Below are positions 6,673 to 15,011 of a stretch of DNA of 18,303 nucleotides, one piece after another; positions within the stretch are counted from its first letter, which is position 1, and each line of letters opens with the position of its first letter. This DNA is from JACZWL01 sp046756445 (GTDB taxonomy: Bacteria > Pseudomonadota > Gammaproteobacteria > Steroidobacterales > Woeseiaceae): the NCBI GenBank assembly GCA_046756445.1, contig JBHHWI010000060.1, positions 1 to 18,303 of the forward strand, written 5' to 3'. Both the position numbers and the translations under genes were made by a program. The notes below the pieces were generated by a model that worked only from the letters and a program-made list of their open reading frames with translations, was not told the origin of the DNA and made no database searches.

Positions 6673-7901
6673 CAGGCGGCCCTCATCGCCTCGACCGGCT
6701 GAAGCCAGTGCAAACGGAGCGCGGGATACAGGGCTGCCGCCAGGGTGCCGGCAAACACGACGGCCGGACCGGCGAACAGGGTGCCGAAGGTCACGCTCGG
6801 GAAGATGCGCGACGGCAGATTGAAGTTGACTGCCAGCTCATCCATGCCGGGATAGGCAAAGCCGTTATAGGTGAACCACGTCGTAACCAGTCCACCGAGG
6901 AACGCTCCCAGCAACAGGCCCATGCAGCCCATCAGCGCCGTCTCGAGCATGACCAGCCGCCCGAGCCTTCCCGGCGTCAGCCCGAGCGACATCGCGATGC
7001 CGAACTCCCTGGTCCGTTCGAGAACCGACATGAGCTGCGTGTTCATCACGCTGAACGCGACCAGTATCACCAGCATCCCGTACATGAACCATGCGCTGGT
7101 GAGATCCGCCTGAATCGCCTGTTTGAGGCCGGGGTGCAATGCGTTCCAGTCATGCACGACCAGTCCCGAGCCCGCGGGCAACAGTTGCTCGGCAGCCATT
7201 ACCGCGGCCGGCACGCTTGCCAGATCGGCGGTTGCGATCGCCAGCTGATGGCCGGCGTCTCCCATCGCGAACGTCTCCTGAAACAGGCCGAGCGGCATTT
7301 CCGCAATGCTGCGATCCATGTCGGGAATACCGCTGTCGAAGATACCGACGATCGACACGATGACCGCCGCAAAAGACCCGTCGCGGCCGCTGCCCAGCAG
7401 CGTCAATTCGTCGCCCAAGCCGGCGCGCAGATTCCGGGCCAGCACCTTGCCGATGACGATTTCCGGTGCATTGAGATCGCCCAGAAACCGTCCTTGCTTG
7501 ATGAGTCCCGGAATGTTGGACACGCCGGGCTCGAACAATGGCTCGACGCCGAAGACCTGGATGCCGTAACTTCGTTCTTCGCTGGAGACCAGCGCAAATG
7601 CCGCGCCGCGCGCCGCGACCTTGGTGTTACCGTCATCCTCGCGAAACATCGCAGCCAGAACCTGGATGCCCGGTACGCTCTGCCGCATTTTGAGATCGTC
7701 CTTGTAGCCGGGCGCCTGTACCTGCAAGTGGCCGCTGAAAGAACGAAGCGTGTTATTGATCATCAGGTCATACATGCCGAACTGCAGCGAGATCATGAAC
7801 ACCAGAAGCGAATTGGAAAACACCATCGCGCCGGTCGTCAGCCAGGTGCGTCGCGGCTGCCGCCATATGTTGCGCCACGCGAGACGCAATACGATGTTCA
7901 T
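6672..7901 (-). CDS. FtsX/LolC-type ABC transporter permease (first)
   Basis: An inner-membrane permease of 409 residues with the same architecture as its neighbour: one N-terminal helix (about 18-42), a periplasmic domain with SGHLQVQAPGY near its beginning, then three C-terminal helices. The coupling-helix motif is LERTREFGIAMSLGL, and the end ALYPALRLHWLQPVEAMRAA is typical of the family. The start ATG at 7901 follows the LolA-like gene by 12 bp. The stop shares one base with the next permease start. The pair and the adjacent LolD-like ATPase make a complete heteromeric ABC exporter. The sequence does not show whether the cargo is a lipoprotein, a lipid or another hydrophobic compound. Confidence 0.92.
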   Translation of the reverse strand: MNIVLRLAWRNIWRQPRRTWLTTGAMVFSNSLLVFMISLQFGMYDLMINNTLRSFSGHLQVQAPGYKDDLKMRQSVPGIQVLAAMFREDDGNTKVAARGAAFALVSSEERSYGIQVFGVEPLFEPGVSNIPGLIKQGRFLGDLNAPEIVIGKVLARNLRAGLGDELTLLGSGRDGSFAAVIVSIVGIFDSGIPDMDRSIAEMPLGLFQETFAMGDAGHQLAIATADLASVPAAVMAAEQLLPAGSGLVVHDWNALHPGLKQAIQADLTSAWFMYGMLVILVAFSVMNTQLMSVLERTREFGIAMSLGLTPGRLGRLVMLETALMGCMGLLLGAFLGGLVTTWFTYNGFAYPGMDELAVNFNLPSRIFPSVTFGTLFAGPAVVFAGTLAAALYPALRLHWLQPVEAMRAA

Positions 7902-7913
7902 GGTCTGCGCTTC

Positions 7914-8669
7914 CTATTCACGAGGATTGCGGAGATTCGACAAGGTGAAGATGCTGTCGCGCAGCTCGAGATCGTATCGAACGGAATCGACCCGGATTTC
8001 CGTCCACTCCTCCGGCGCGTCGATCTTATGCATGCGTTGCCGGATAGCGACTGTCCTGCCCCCCATGTCACCTATTTCCAGCGACTCGAGTTTCTTGACG
8101 AGCTCGCCGTCCTGATCGTAGAAGCCGTGCTCGACCACCACGTGATCGTCGCGGATCTTCAAAACCTCCTTCCCCCAGACCACGGCCGCGTGCTCGTACG
8201 GTATGGATTCGATCTGATAGATCAGGAACCCGTCCTGCTCCTGCTCGCCGAGAATACGGTGATCGTATTGATCGACGATGTCGTCGACGCGCGAGATATC
8301 CTTGTTGGAGAAATCCGAGCCCATCCAACTCTGCCCCATCATCGACGACGGAACCTTGATCACGCGATTTATCTTCGGCGAAAAGGTCCACATGCTATCG
8401 TCATCGATCAGCGTGCCGTTGCCCCTGTCTTTCTTGGGCGCCGTGATGCGTACCAGCGACTTGTCGTCTCCCTGAGTCCATGCACGCATGGACATGCTTC
8501 GCTCCCAGTCAGGGCGGTGAATCGTCATGGTCATCTCGCTGTAGGACGACAGGCCGCGCCAGTAGTCGATCGCGGCTCGAACGATGTCGCGCGCGTCGCC
8601 GGCGTGAACGGGGCTCGCCGACAGAACGGCAACCGGGATCAGGACCACTCGGCAGATCGTCGGTCTCAT
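7914..8669 (-). CDS. LolA-like periplasmic protein (outer membrane lipoprotein-sorting protein family)
   Basis: A 251-residue periplasmic protein with a cleavable signal peptide (cleavage near VHA/GDA, about residue 23) and a LolA-fold domain over nearly the full mature length. Hallmarks of the subfamily annotated as outer membrane lipoprotein-sorting protein are visible: DIVRAAIDYWRG near the start, then LVRITAPKKDRGNGTL, MWTFSPKINRVIKVPSS and SWMGSDFSNKD in the middle. LolA-fold proteins shield acyl chains or other hydrophobic ligands in a half-barrel (family knowledge). The start overlaps the cupin stop by 4 bp (ATGA). Lying between an ABC exporter and, at the operon end, a barrel, it is well placed to ferry the cargo across the periplasm. 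It is not housekeeping LolA: it is longer and belongs to a different subfamily. Confidence 0.9.
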   Translation of the reverse strand: MRPTICRVVLIPVAVLSASPVHAGDARDIVRAAIDYWRGLSSYSEMTMTIHRPDWERSMSMRAWTQGDDKSLVRITAPKKDRGNGTLIDDDSMWTFSPKINRVIKVPSSMMGQSWMGSDFSNKDISRVDDIVDQYDHRILGEQEQDGFLIYQIESIPYEHAAVVWGKEVLKIRDDHVVVEHGFYDQDGELVKKLESLEIGDMGGRTVAIRQRMHKIDAPEEWTEIRVDSVRYDLELRDSIFTLSNLRNPRE

Positions 8670-9136
8670 TCGACAGGCGTTTCCGTCATGCCCCCGAGCC
8701 CTTTCACCTCGTTACCGAGGGGCCAGATCACGAGCACCCTGACCCCGTCTTCGGAGTGCGTCTTGTGAACGACTTCGTCCGGATACCGGACCATGCCGAT
8801 CATGCCTGGCTCGAGTACGTGCGACACGCCGTTGACGATATGCTCCAGCTCACCCTCGATGACGTAGAAGATCTCGAGCTGGTGATAGTGCGGCTGCCCT
8901 TCCCAGCCCGGCGGAAAGAAGATCTCCCCGACTTCGACACCGTCGTCGCCTAGATTGGAAGCTTCCACGAGGATCCTTATCCATCCGGAGCCCGTCTCGC
9001 TGTCCCATGCGAACTGCCGGGTACCGGCAGACGCTATCTCATAGGCCCTGCCTTCCGGGCTTTCATCCGCCCACGCCGCCCCGCAGGCGCCGAGCAGGAT
9101 GCAGCACGCACAAACTTTCCCCATGAAGTCCGACAT
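8666..9136 (-). CDS. Exported cupin-domain protein
   Basis: A 156-residue small-barrel cupin with an N-terminal export signal, first gene of the operon. Residues about 8-23 are hydrophobic and end in AWA/DE, suggesting signal peptidase I cleavage. The sequence LGAC at 15-18 could instead be a lipobox, so a lipoprotein is possible. Cupin motif 1 has His83, His85 and Glu88 (HYHQLE), and motif 2 has His124 in PDEVVHKTH, so a metal site appears intact. Catalytic and purely ligand-binding cupins cannot be told apart here. The start is supported by GAGGAG 8 nt upstream. The stop overlaps the LolA-like start by ATGA. Placement at the head of an envelope-transport operon suggests it acts on or senses the same compound; that is inference. 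Confidence 0.87.
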   Translation of the reverse strand: MSDFMGKVCACCILLGACGAAWADESPEGRAYEIASAGTRQFAWDSETGSGWIRILVEASNLGDDGVEVGEIFFPPGWEGQPHYHQLEIFYVIEGELEHIVNGVSHVLEPGMIGMVRYPDEVVHKTHSEDGVRVLVIWPLGNEVKGLGGMTETPVE

Positions 9137-9144
9137 CGGTTCAA

Positions 9145-9150
9145 CTCCTC
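9145..9150 (-). promoter_or_regulatory. Ribosome-binding site of the exported cupin (operon leader)
   Basis: The minus strand reads GAGGAG 8 nt before the ATG at 9136. It fixes the first start codon of the six-gene operon. The operon promoter should lie in the roughly 100 bp up to 9239 or within the end of the amidohydrolase gene. I could not pick out a convincing -35/-10 pair. Confidence 0.7.
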
Positions 9151-9239
9151 GAAATCAGGTACATCAGAATAGCGCCGCCGCAATCGGCGCCAAACCCCGG
9201 CAATTACCTATTGCCCTGGTACGGCGGTATGGCCGGGTG

Positions 9240-10976
9240 TCATCGTTCATAAACGATCCTGCCGCCCACGATGGTCATCAGTATCCGGCCATGCAGCAGG
9301 TCGCTCCTGCTTTCCTCTGACAACACGAACGGATCGATGTCCATCACGGTAAGGTCCGCCCATCGGCCCTCTTCGATGACACCGGTCATCTCGTCGCGAA
9401 AACTCGCGTAAGCGGACCAGGTGGTATATCCGCGAATCGCCTCGTCGGCGTTCATCGCCTGCTCCGCGTACCAGCCGCCTTCCGGTTCCACGGACTTGTC
9501 CTGCCGCGCAATCGCGGAATGCAACCCGTAAAAAATATCGTGGTCCGAGCCGGGGTTGTCGGAATTGAAAGTCAGCCGGGCGCCGGATTCCCGCAGCGAA
9601 CGCCATGCATAGGCACCGAGGATTCTCTCCGGTCCCAGCCGGTCCTGCGCCCAGGCCTTGTCTTCCATTGCATGCGGCGGCTCCATCGAGGCGATGACAC
9701 CGAGCCGGCCGAAGCGCGGGATATCGTCCGGATGCAGCACCTGCGCGTGCTCGATGCGATGACGGTTTGCCGCCGTCTCCGGGTCTTCTGCAAAGAGAGC
9801 CTCGAGAATGTCGAGTACCTCGCGATTGCCGGCGTCACCGATCGCGTGAATGTCGAGCTGGAATCCCCTTTGCATGGCACTCGCGGCGAGCTCCCGGTTG
9901 AAACCGTAGTCTTCACCGCTGACCCCGCGATGCCCCTGCCTGTCTGCGTAGTCGGCGAGCAGACGCGCGCCGCGCGAGCCCAGCGCGCCATCGTAATAAG
10001 CCTTGACCGACCTGGTGACGAGCATGTTGCCGGCATCGCTGTCCGGGCCTTTTTCGATCCATCTGCGAACCAACGCTTCGTCGCGCAGCGAGAGCATCGC
10101 ATAGACGCGGATCGGCAACCGCCCTTCGGCCTCGAGTTGTTCGAGGATACTCATCTCGACAGAGGTCAGCCCGGCGTCATGAACGGTGACGTAGCCGTCG
10201 GCCGCCATCGTCTCGAGGGCGCTCAGAAGCTGCTCGGTGAGAGTTTCGCGTGACGGCGGCGGTATTGCGTCTCTCATGAGGCCAACGGCGTTATTCAGAA
10301 AAAGCCCGTTCGGTTCGCCGTCTGCGCCGAGTCTCATTTCCCCGCCTGCCGGGACTTGTGTATCCGAAGAAATGCCGGCGGCATCGAGCGCCATCTGGTT
10401 TGCCCAACCCGCAAAGCTGTGCAGGCTGTCCATGAACACCGGATGCCCCGGCACCGCCCCGGTGAGCAGGGCCTTGTCCGGATAGCGATTCGCCCAGGCG
10501 CCCTCGTCCCAGCCCCGGCCGACGATCCATTCGCCGGCCGGCACCGACCTGGCGCGCTCGGCCACCAGCGCGACTGCCTGCTCCTCCGTGTCAGCGCCGG
10601 TCAGGTCCACCCGATCGAGCGCGGCGCCGAGTCCGAACACGTGCGTATGCGAGTCGACCAGGCCGGGAACGACCGTTGCGCCCGCGAGGTCGATCACGCG
10701 CGTGGATTCGCCGCGATACTCGCCCGCCTCGCTGGTAGTGCCGACATAGCTGATGGCTCCGCCGGTAACCACCACGGCGTCCGCATCGGGATGCCAGCCC
10801 CGCTGGTCGTGCGGCGCGTCCGGCGCCAGGGTCCCGTCCGGCGCCGGATCGTCCCAGCTCAGCGTGTAGACCCGCGCGTTTACCAGGATCAGGTCACCGG
10901 GTTGCTGCTCATCGGGCGCACAGCCCGTGATCGATGCGAGCAGTGAGCAGGCAATGAGCAGCCAGCATTTTTTCAT
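9240..10976 (-). CDS. YtcJ-like metal-dependent amidohydrolase, lipoprotein
   Basis: A 578-residue Amidohydro_3 family hydrolase (YtcJ/imidazolonepropionase-like TIM barrel). The signal peptide ends in a lipobox, SITGC with Cys19, so it is probably a lipoprotein facing the periplasm. Metal-site residues are visible: His110 and His112 in VDSHTH, a candidate carboxylated Lys325 in SVKAYYDGALGSRGA, His377 in DIHAIGD, His410 in RIEHAQ, and Asp473 in TFNSDNPG. The family hydrolyses amides or cyclic amides, but the substrate is unknown. I chose the ATG at 10976 because AGGA lies 9 nt before it and it starts the lipoprotein signal. The ATG three codons earlier is too close to that AGGA, and the open frame extending to 11123 has no signal sequence. 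It is divergent from the Asp-box protein gene 74 bp away. Confidence 0.9.
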   Translation of the reverse strand: MKKCWLLIACSLLASITGCAPDEQQPGDLILVNARVYTLSWDDPAPDGTLAPDAPHDQRGWHPDADAVVVTGGAISYVGTTSEAGEYRGESTRVIDLAGATVVPGLVDSHTHVFGLGAALDRVDLTGADTEEQAVALVAERARSVPAGEWIVGRGWDEGAWANRYPDKALLTGAVPGHPVFMDSLHSFAGWANQMALDAAGISSDTQVPAGGEMRLGADGEPNGLFLNNAVGLMRDAIPPPSRETLTEQLLSALETMAADGYVTVHDAGLTSVEMSILEQLEAEGRLPIRVYAMLSLRDEALVRRWIEKGPDSDAGNMLVTRSVKAYYDGALGSRGARLLADYADRQGHRGVSGEDYGFNRELAASAMQRGFQLDIHAIGDAGNREVLDILEALFAEDPETAANRHRIEHAQVLHPDDIPRFGRLGVIASMEPPHAMEDKAWAQDRLGPERILGAYAWRSLRESGARLTFNSDNPGSDHDIFYGLHSAIARQDKSVEPEGGWYAEQAMNADEAIRGYTTWSAYASFRDEMTGVIEEGRWADLTVMDIDPFVLSEESRSDLLHGRILMTIVGGRIVYER

Positions 10977-11050
10977 CGAATTCATTCCTATTGACAATTG
11001 CATGCCGACAAATGAGGCTTCCGGACAAATTCCAATAAAGGCCTGCCACG
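10977..11050. other. Short divergent intergenic region
   Basis: These 74 bp separate two divergent start codons and must hold both promoters, or parts of them. It is notably AT-rich compared with the flanking genes. TTGACA occurs on the plus strand (about 10991-10996) without a good -10 at proper spacing. AGGA for the amidohydrolase and AAAGG for the plus-strand gene serve as ribosome-binding sites. I see no clear operator. Confidence 0.4.
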
Positions 11051-14000
11051 ATGTCAATTCCACCAAGGCTGCGGCTGCGTGCCCTGCTTTATCTTGTGCT
11101 GCTCGCCCATTCCCTCCCGGCAACGGCGGCGCTGGATGCCGATCTTCTGAAGGGACTGACCGCCCGTACGCTCGGCCCCGCAGCCGTCGGCGGTCGCATC
11201 GCCGCCATCGATGCCGTCGTCTCGGACCCGAACCGCATCGTCGTCGGCGTGGCGACCGGCGGCATCTGGATATCGGACAATGGCGGCGTCACCTGGGAAC
11301 CCGTCTTCGACAACGAGGCGGTTGCCTCGATCGGCGCGCTCGCGATCAACCAGTCCAACCCGGACATTATCTGGGCAGGCACCGGCGAGAGCAATGTTCG
11401 CAATTCGACATCCATAGGCGGTGGCGTGTACAAGACCGTGGACGGCGGCAGGAGCTGGCAGTTCACCGGGCTGGCCGCGAGCGAGCGCATCGACCGCATC
11501 GCCCTGCATCCCGGCGATCCCGATATCGCCTACGTCGCCGCACTGGGCACCTTGTGGGCGCCGAACAGCGAGCGCGGCGTCTACAAAACGACCGACGGCG
11601 GCGACACCTGGGACCGCATCCTCTACGTCGATCAGCTCACCGGCGCGACCGACATCAAGATGGACCCGTCCAATCCCGACAAGCTGTACGCCGGCATGTG
11701 GCAGTTCCGCCGCTGGCCGTACTTCTTCAGGTCCGGCGGCCCCGGCTCGGGCATGTACATCTCCTATGACGCGGGAGAGACGTGGAAGCAGAAGACCGAA
11801 GAGGACGGGCTTCCCGAAGGCGAGCTCGGGCGCATGGTCATCGCGATGTCGGCGGCCGAACCGAAACGCGTCTACGCCCTGGTCGAAGCCGAAAAGAGCG
11901 CGCTGCTGGTGTCTATCGACGGCGGCGAGACCTGGTCCACGGTCAACGAGGCCTACGACATTTCCGATCGCCCCTTTTATTACACCGAGATCGCGGCCGA
12001 CCCGGAAAACGCCGATCGCGTCTACAACATCGGCACGCGCCTGCGCGTCTCGATCGACGGCGGCAAAAACTTCGAGACCAACGCAGTCATCGATTGCTGC
12101 GCGCCCGGCAATACGCTGCACATCGACAACCACGCGTTCTGGATCAACCCGGGCGATCCCCGGCACATCATCATCGGCAACGACGGCGGCCTGGGGATAA
12201 CCCGCGATCGCGGGGAGACCTGGCGCTTCGTGCGCAACATGCCACTGGCCCAGTTCTATCACGTCGCCGTGGACGACGATCATCCGTACCACGTCTACGG
12301 CGGCCTCCAGGACAACGGTTCGTGGCGCGGGCCATCCGAGGTATGGGAGAACGCCGGCATCCGCAACCTGCACTGGCAGGAGGTCGGCTTCGGCGACGGC
12401 TTCGACACCGTCCCTGACCCCGACAACTCCAGGTCCGGTTACGTGATGTCCCAGGGCGGCTATCTCGTCCGCTGGGACCTCGACACCGGCGAGCGGCGCC
12501 TGATCCGGCCCGATCCCCCGACCCCGGATGTCGATCTGCGGTTCAACTGGAACGCAGGCTTCGCGCAGGACCCCTTCGACGCGGCGACCATCTACTACGG
12601 CAGCCAGTACCTTCACAAGTCCGTCGACCGTGGCAACACGTGGACCGTGATCAGCGACGACCTGACCTCGAACGATCCGGACATGCAGACCTTCCGCGAA
12701 AGCGGCGGCCTGACCTACGACGTCACCGCCGCGGAGAACTACACCTCCATCGTTGCGGTCGCCCCGAGCAGACTCGAGCGGGGCCTGATCTGGGTCGGCA
12801 CCGACGACGGGCGCGTGCACGTGACCCGAGACGGCGGCGCATCGTGGACGCGCATCGACCAGCGCGCCCGCGGTGTGCCGGCAGGCGCCTGGGTACCGAT
12901 GATCGCCCCGTCGCCGCACGATGCATCCACGGCATTCGTGGTGTTCGACGATCACCGCCGCGGCAACATGGCGACCTACGTCTACCGGGTCGAGAACTAC
13001 GGGCGGCGCTGGCGCTCGCTCACCGACGACACCTTGTCGGGCTACGCGCTGTCCGTGCTTCAGGATCACGTGGACCCGAAGCTCCTGTTCCTCGGCACCG
13101 AGTTCGGGTTATTCGTCTCGGTCGACGCCGGTAGCAGCTGGACCAAATTCACCGCCGGCGTTCCCACCGTCTCGGTCATGGACATGGCGATCCAGGAGCG
13201 GGAGAACGACCTGGTGCTCGGCACGCACGGGCGCTCCGTCTTCGTCATCGACGACTACAGGGCGCTGAGAGGCCTGTCGCAGGACGATTTCGAATCGCGC
13301 CTGGCGATATTGTCGGCGACCCCGGGACAGCATTACGTGGCCGGCCACACGCCGTCGACCCGCTTCACCGGTTCGGCCGAGTTCAGGGCCGAGAACGAGC
13401 CCTACGGCGTCATGCTGACCTTCATGGCCAGCGGCGGCGACCTGCCGCATCCGGACGCCGAGGCCGAGCGCGATCGCAGGATACTGCTGCGCGAAAGCGG
13501 GCGAGCCGAAGAGGACGAGGAAAACGGCGAGGACGACGACGAGCCCAAGGTCACCGTCACCGTGAGGGACGCCGGCGGCGACGTCATCCGCAGCTACCGG
13601 GAGGCGGTACATCAGGGCATCAACCGCCTCACCTGGAACATGCGGCGCGACGGCGCCAGAGAGCTGCCCGGACCGGAGAAGAAGGATTACACGGACGGCC
13701 TGCCCGACGGACCCGAGGTTCCTCCCGGCCGTTATTCCATAACGCTGGCGCTGGATCACCCCGACAGCCAGGCAACCGTAGACAGCGTGGACGTGCACAC
13801 CGTCGCCGATCCCCGCTCCACATACTCACAGGCCGAGATCGAACGGAACTACAGAACCCAGCTCGAGCTTCTAAGTCTCGAAAGAACAGTGGTCCGCGCC
13901 GTCGAGCGCATCGTCGGCGCGCGCTCGGATATCGAAACGATCACGGAGCTCGTCAGTGACCGGCCGGATGCCGAGGAAAACGAGAGCCTGTCGGCGTTGA

Positions 14001-14323
14001 AGGAGCAGGCAGGCGAGCTCGGGAAAACGCTGGACGAGCTCGAAAAGCGGTTCAGGACGCCGCCCGAGACCAAGGGCATCGTCTACGGCGGCGACAGGAT
14101 CGCCAATCGACTCGGGCTGGCCCAGGCCTACGTCGCCTCGACAAGGGACTCGCCGAGTGCGGCGGCCGACAGCTACATCGAGATCGCCCGCAATTCGATC
14201 GACGAAGGCTTATCCGAACTCAACGACTTCATCGACAGCGAGCTCGCCGATTTCCGCAAAGCCGTCGACGAGGCCGGGATTGCACCATTGTCCGGCGTCA
14301 CACCGGTCGCAGTCACCGACTGA
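11051..14323 (+). CDS. Secreted Asp-box/BNR (sortilin/VPS10-like) beta-propeller protein
   Basis: A 1090-residue exported protein with a signal peptide (about residues 1-27, cleavage near ATA/AL). Residues about 74-697 carry roughly ten Asp-box (BNR) motifs of the form S/T-x-D-x-G-x-T/S-W, for example ISDNGGVTW, KTVDGGRSW, KTTDGGDTW, VSIDGGETW, ITRDRGETW, VTRDGGASW and VSVDAGSSW. This indicates one large or two tandem propellers like sortilin/VPS10-type or glycosyl-hydrolase-like proteins. An acidic low-complexity stretch rich in Glu and Asp follows near 820-835. After it come a FlgD-like Ig segment (INRLTWNMRRDG, VPPGRYSITL) and a charged helical, probably coiled-coil, tail to the end. Such proteins are often annotated as glycosyl hydrolases, but Asp boxes mark the fold, not a catalytic activity. 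The 3' end overlaps the convergent FAH gene by 11 bp. Function unknown. Confidence 0.88.
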   Translation: MSIPPRLRLRALLYLVLLAHSLPATAALDADLLKGLTARTLGPAAVGGRIAAIDAVVSDPNRIVVGVATGGIWISDNGGVTWEPVFDNEAVASIGALAINQSNPDIIWAGTGESNVRNSTSIGGGVYKTVDGGRSWQFTGLAASERIDRIALHPGDPDIAYVAALGTLWAPNSERGVYKTTDGGDTWDRILYVDQLTGATDIKMDPSNPDKLYAGMWQFRRWPYFFRSGGPGSGMYISYDAGETWKQKTEEDGLPEGELGRMVIAMSAAEPKRVYALVEAEKSALLVSIDGGETWSTVNEAYDISDRPFYYTEIAADPENADRVYNIGTRLRVSIDGGKNFETNAVIDCCAPGNTLHIDNHAFWINPGDPRHIIIGNDGGLGITRDRGETWRFVRNMPLAQFYHVAVDDDHPYHVYGGLQDNGSWRGPSEVWENAGIRNLHWQEVGFGDGFDTVPDPDNSRSGYVMSQGGYLVRWDLDTGERRLIRPDPPTPDVDLRFNWNAGFAQDPFDAATIYYGSQYLHKSVDRGNTWTVISDDLTSNDPDMQTFRESGGLTYDVTAAENYTSIVAVAPSRLERGLIWVGTDDGRVHVTRDGGASWTRIDQRARGVPAGAWVPMIAPSPHDASTAFVVFDDHRRGNMATYVYRVENYGRRWRSLTDDTLSGYALSVLQDHVDPKLLFLGTEFGLFVSVDAGSSWTKFTAGVPTVSVMDMAIQERENDLVLGTHGRSVFVIDDYRALRGLSQDDFESRLAILSATPGQHYVAGHTPSTRFTGSAEFRAENEPYGVMLTFMASGGDLPHPDAEAERDRRILLRESGRAEEDEENGEDDDEPKVTVTVRDAGGDVIRSYREAVHQGINRLTWNMRRDGARELPGPEKKDYTDGLPDGPEVPPGRYSITLALDHPDSQATVDSVDVHTVADPRSTYSQAEIERNYRTQLELLSLERTVVRAVERIVGARSDIETITELVSDRPDAEENESLSALKEQAGELGKTLDELEKRFRTPPETKGIVYGGDRIANRLGLAQAYVASTRDSPSAAADSYIEIARNSIDEGLSELNDFIDSELADFRKAVDEAGIAPLSGVTPVAVTD

Positions 14324-15005
14324 CGATTTCAATCGAGATCTCGTCGATTCCCTCGACCCCGCCGGTGATGCGATCGCCCTCCTTGACGGCGCCGACGCCT
14401 TCCGGCGTGCCGGTGTAAATGAGATCACCCGCTGCGAGCGTAAACAGCGTCGATAGCTCGGCGATGATCTCCGGCACGCTCCGGATCATGTCTCCGATAT
14501 CGCCGTCCTGCCTGATTTCGCCATTGACCGCGAGCCAGACCCTGCCTGCCGAGGGATGGCCGGTGTCTTCGACTCTGTGAATTGGACTTACAGGCGCAGC
14601 CCCTTCGAAGCTCTTTGCCGTGTCCCAGGGGCCGCCTTTCTCCTTTGCCTGCGCCTGAAGGTCGCGGCGCGTCAGATCGATGCCCACTGCGTAGCCGAAG
14701 ATGCATTCTTCCGCCATCTTGACGTCGATCTCCCTGCCGGGTCTGCCGATCGCCACGACCAGCTCGATCTCGTGATGCAGATCAGCGGTGCACGGAGGGT
14801 AGGCTACCTTCGCACCGCCCGGCACCACTGCATCGGCGGGTTTGAGAAAAAAGACCGGGGGCTCATCTTTCGGATCGCCGCCCATCTCGCGCGTGTGCGC
14901 AGCGTAGTTGCGACCAACGCAATAGATGCTGTGCACGGGATACAGTCGGTCGCTCCCGGCTACACTGACCGTCGGCTGTTCCGTATCGAAGAAGTATTCG
15001 CTCAT
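14313..15005 (-). CDS. Fumarylacetoacetate hydrolase (FAH) family enzyme
   Basis: A 230-residue cytosolic enzyme of the short FAH family (FAHD1/YcgM/NagK-like), which hydrolyses acylpyruvates or decarboxylates oxaloacetate-like acids using Mg2+ or Mn2+ (family knowledge). Metal ligands are visible as Glu79 and Glu81 in LHHEIEL and Asp110 in GIDLTRRD. Conserved Lys55 in FFLKPAD and Lys131 in WDTAKSF are probable catalytic or substrate residues. It is the last gene of the 3-hydroxyanthranilate operon, 6 bp after the AhpD-like gene. It may act on a product of the 4-oxalocrotonate branch or on a side product, but it is shorter than the usual XylI/XylJ-type decarboxylase and hydratase of that branch. 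The exact reaction is therefore open. Its stop lies inside the 3' end of the convergent Asp-box gene. Confidence 0.88.
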   Translation of the reverse strand: MSEYFFDTEQPTVSVAGSDRLYPVHSIYCVGRNYAAHTREMGGDPKDEPPVFFLKPADAVVPGGAKVAYPPCTADLHHEIELVVAIGRPGREIDVKMAEECIFGYAVGIDLTRRDLQAQAKEKGGPWDTAKSFEGAAPVSPIHRVEDTGHPSAGRVWLAVNGEIRQDGDIGDMIRSVPEIIAELSTLFTLAAGDLIYTGTPEGVGAVKEGDRITGGVEGIDEISIEIVSR

Positions 15006-15011
15006 TCGCGG

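Noticed and set aside
6708..8768. A 686-codon open frame on the plus strand across the permease and LolA-like genes
   Set aside because: It spans three well-supported minus-strand genes and shows the skewed His/Arg/Gln composition of a complement frame, with no recognisable domain.
9172..9190. GCGCCG/CGGCGC hairpin downstream of the amidohydrolase gene
   Set aside because: The stem is only 6 bp and no T-run follows on the minus strand, so it is a weak terminator candidate in GC-rich DNA.
11054..13069. A 671-codon open frame on the minus strand opposite the Asp-box gene
   Set aside because: It is antisense shadow in GC-rich sequence. It lacks domain signatures, while the plus strand shows clear Asp boxes and a signal peptide.
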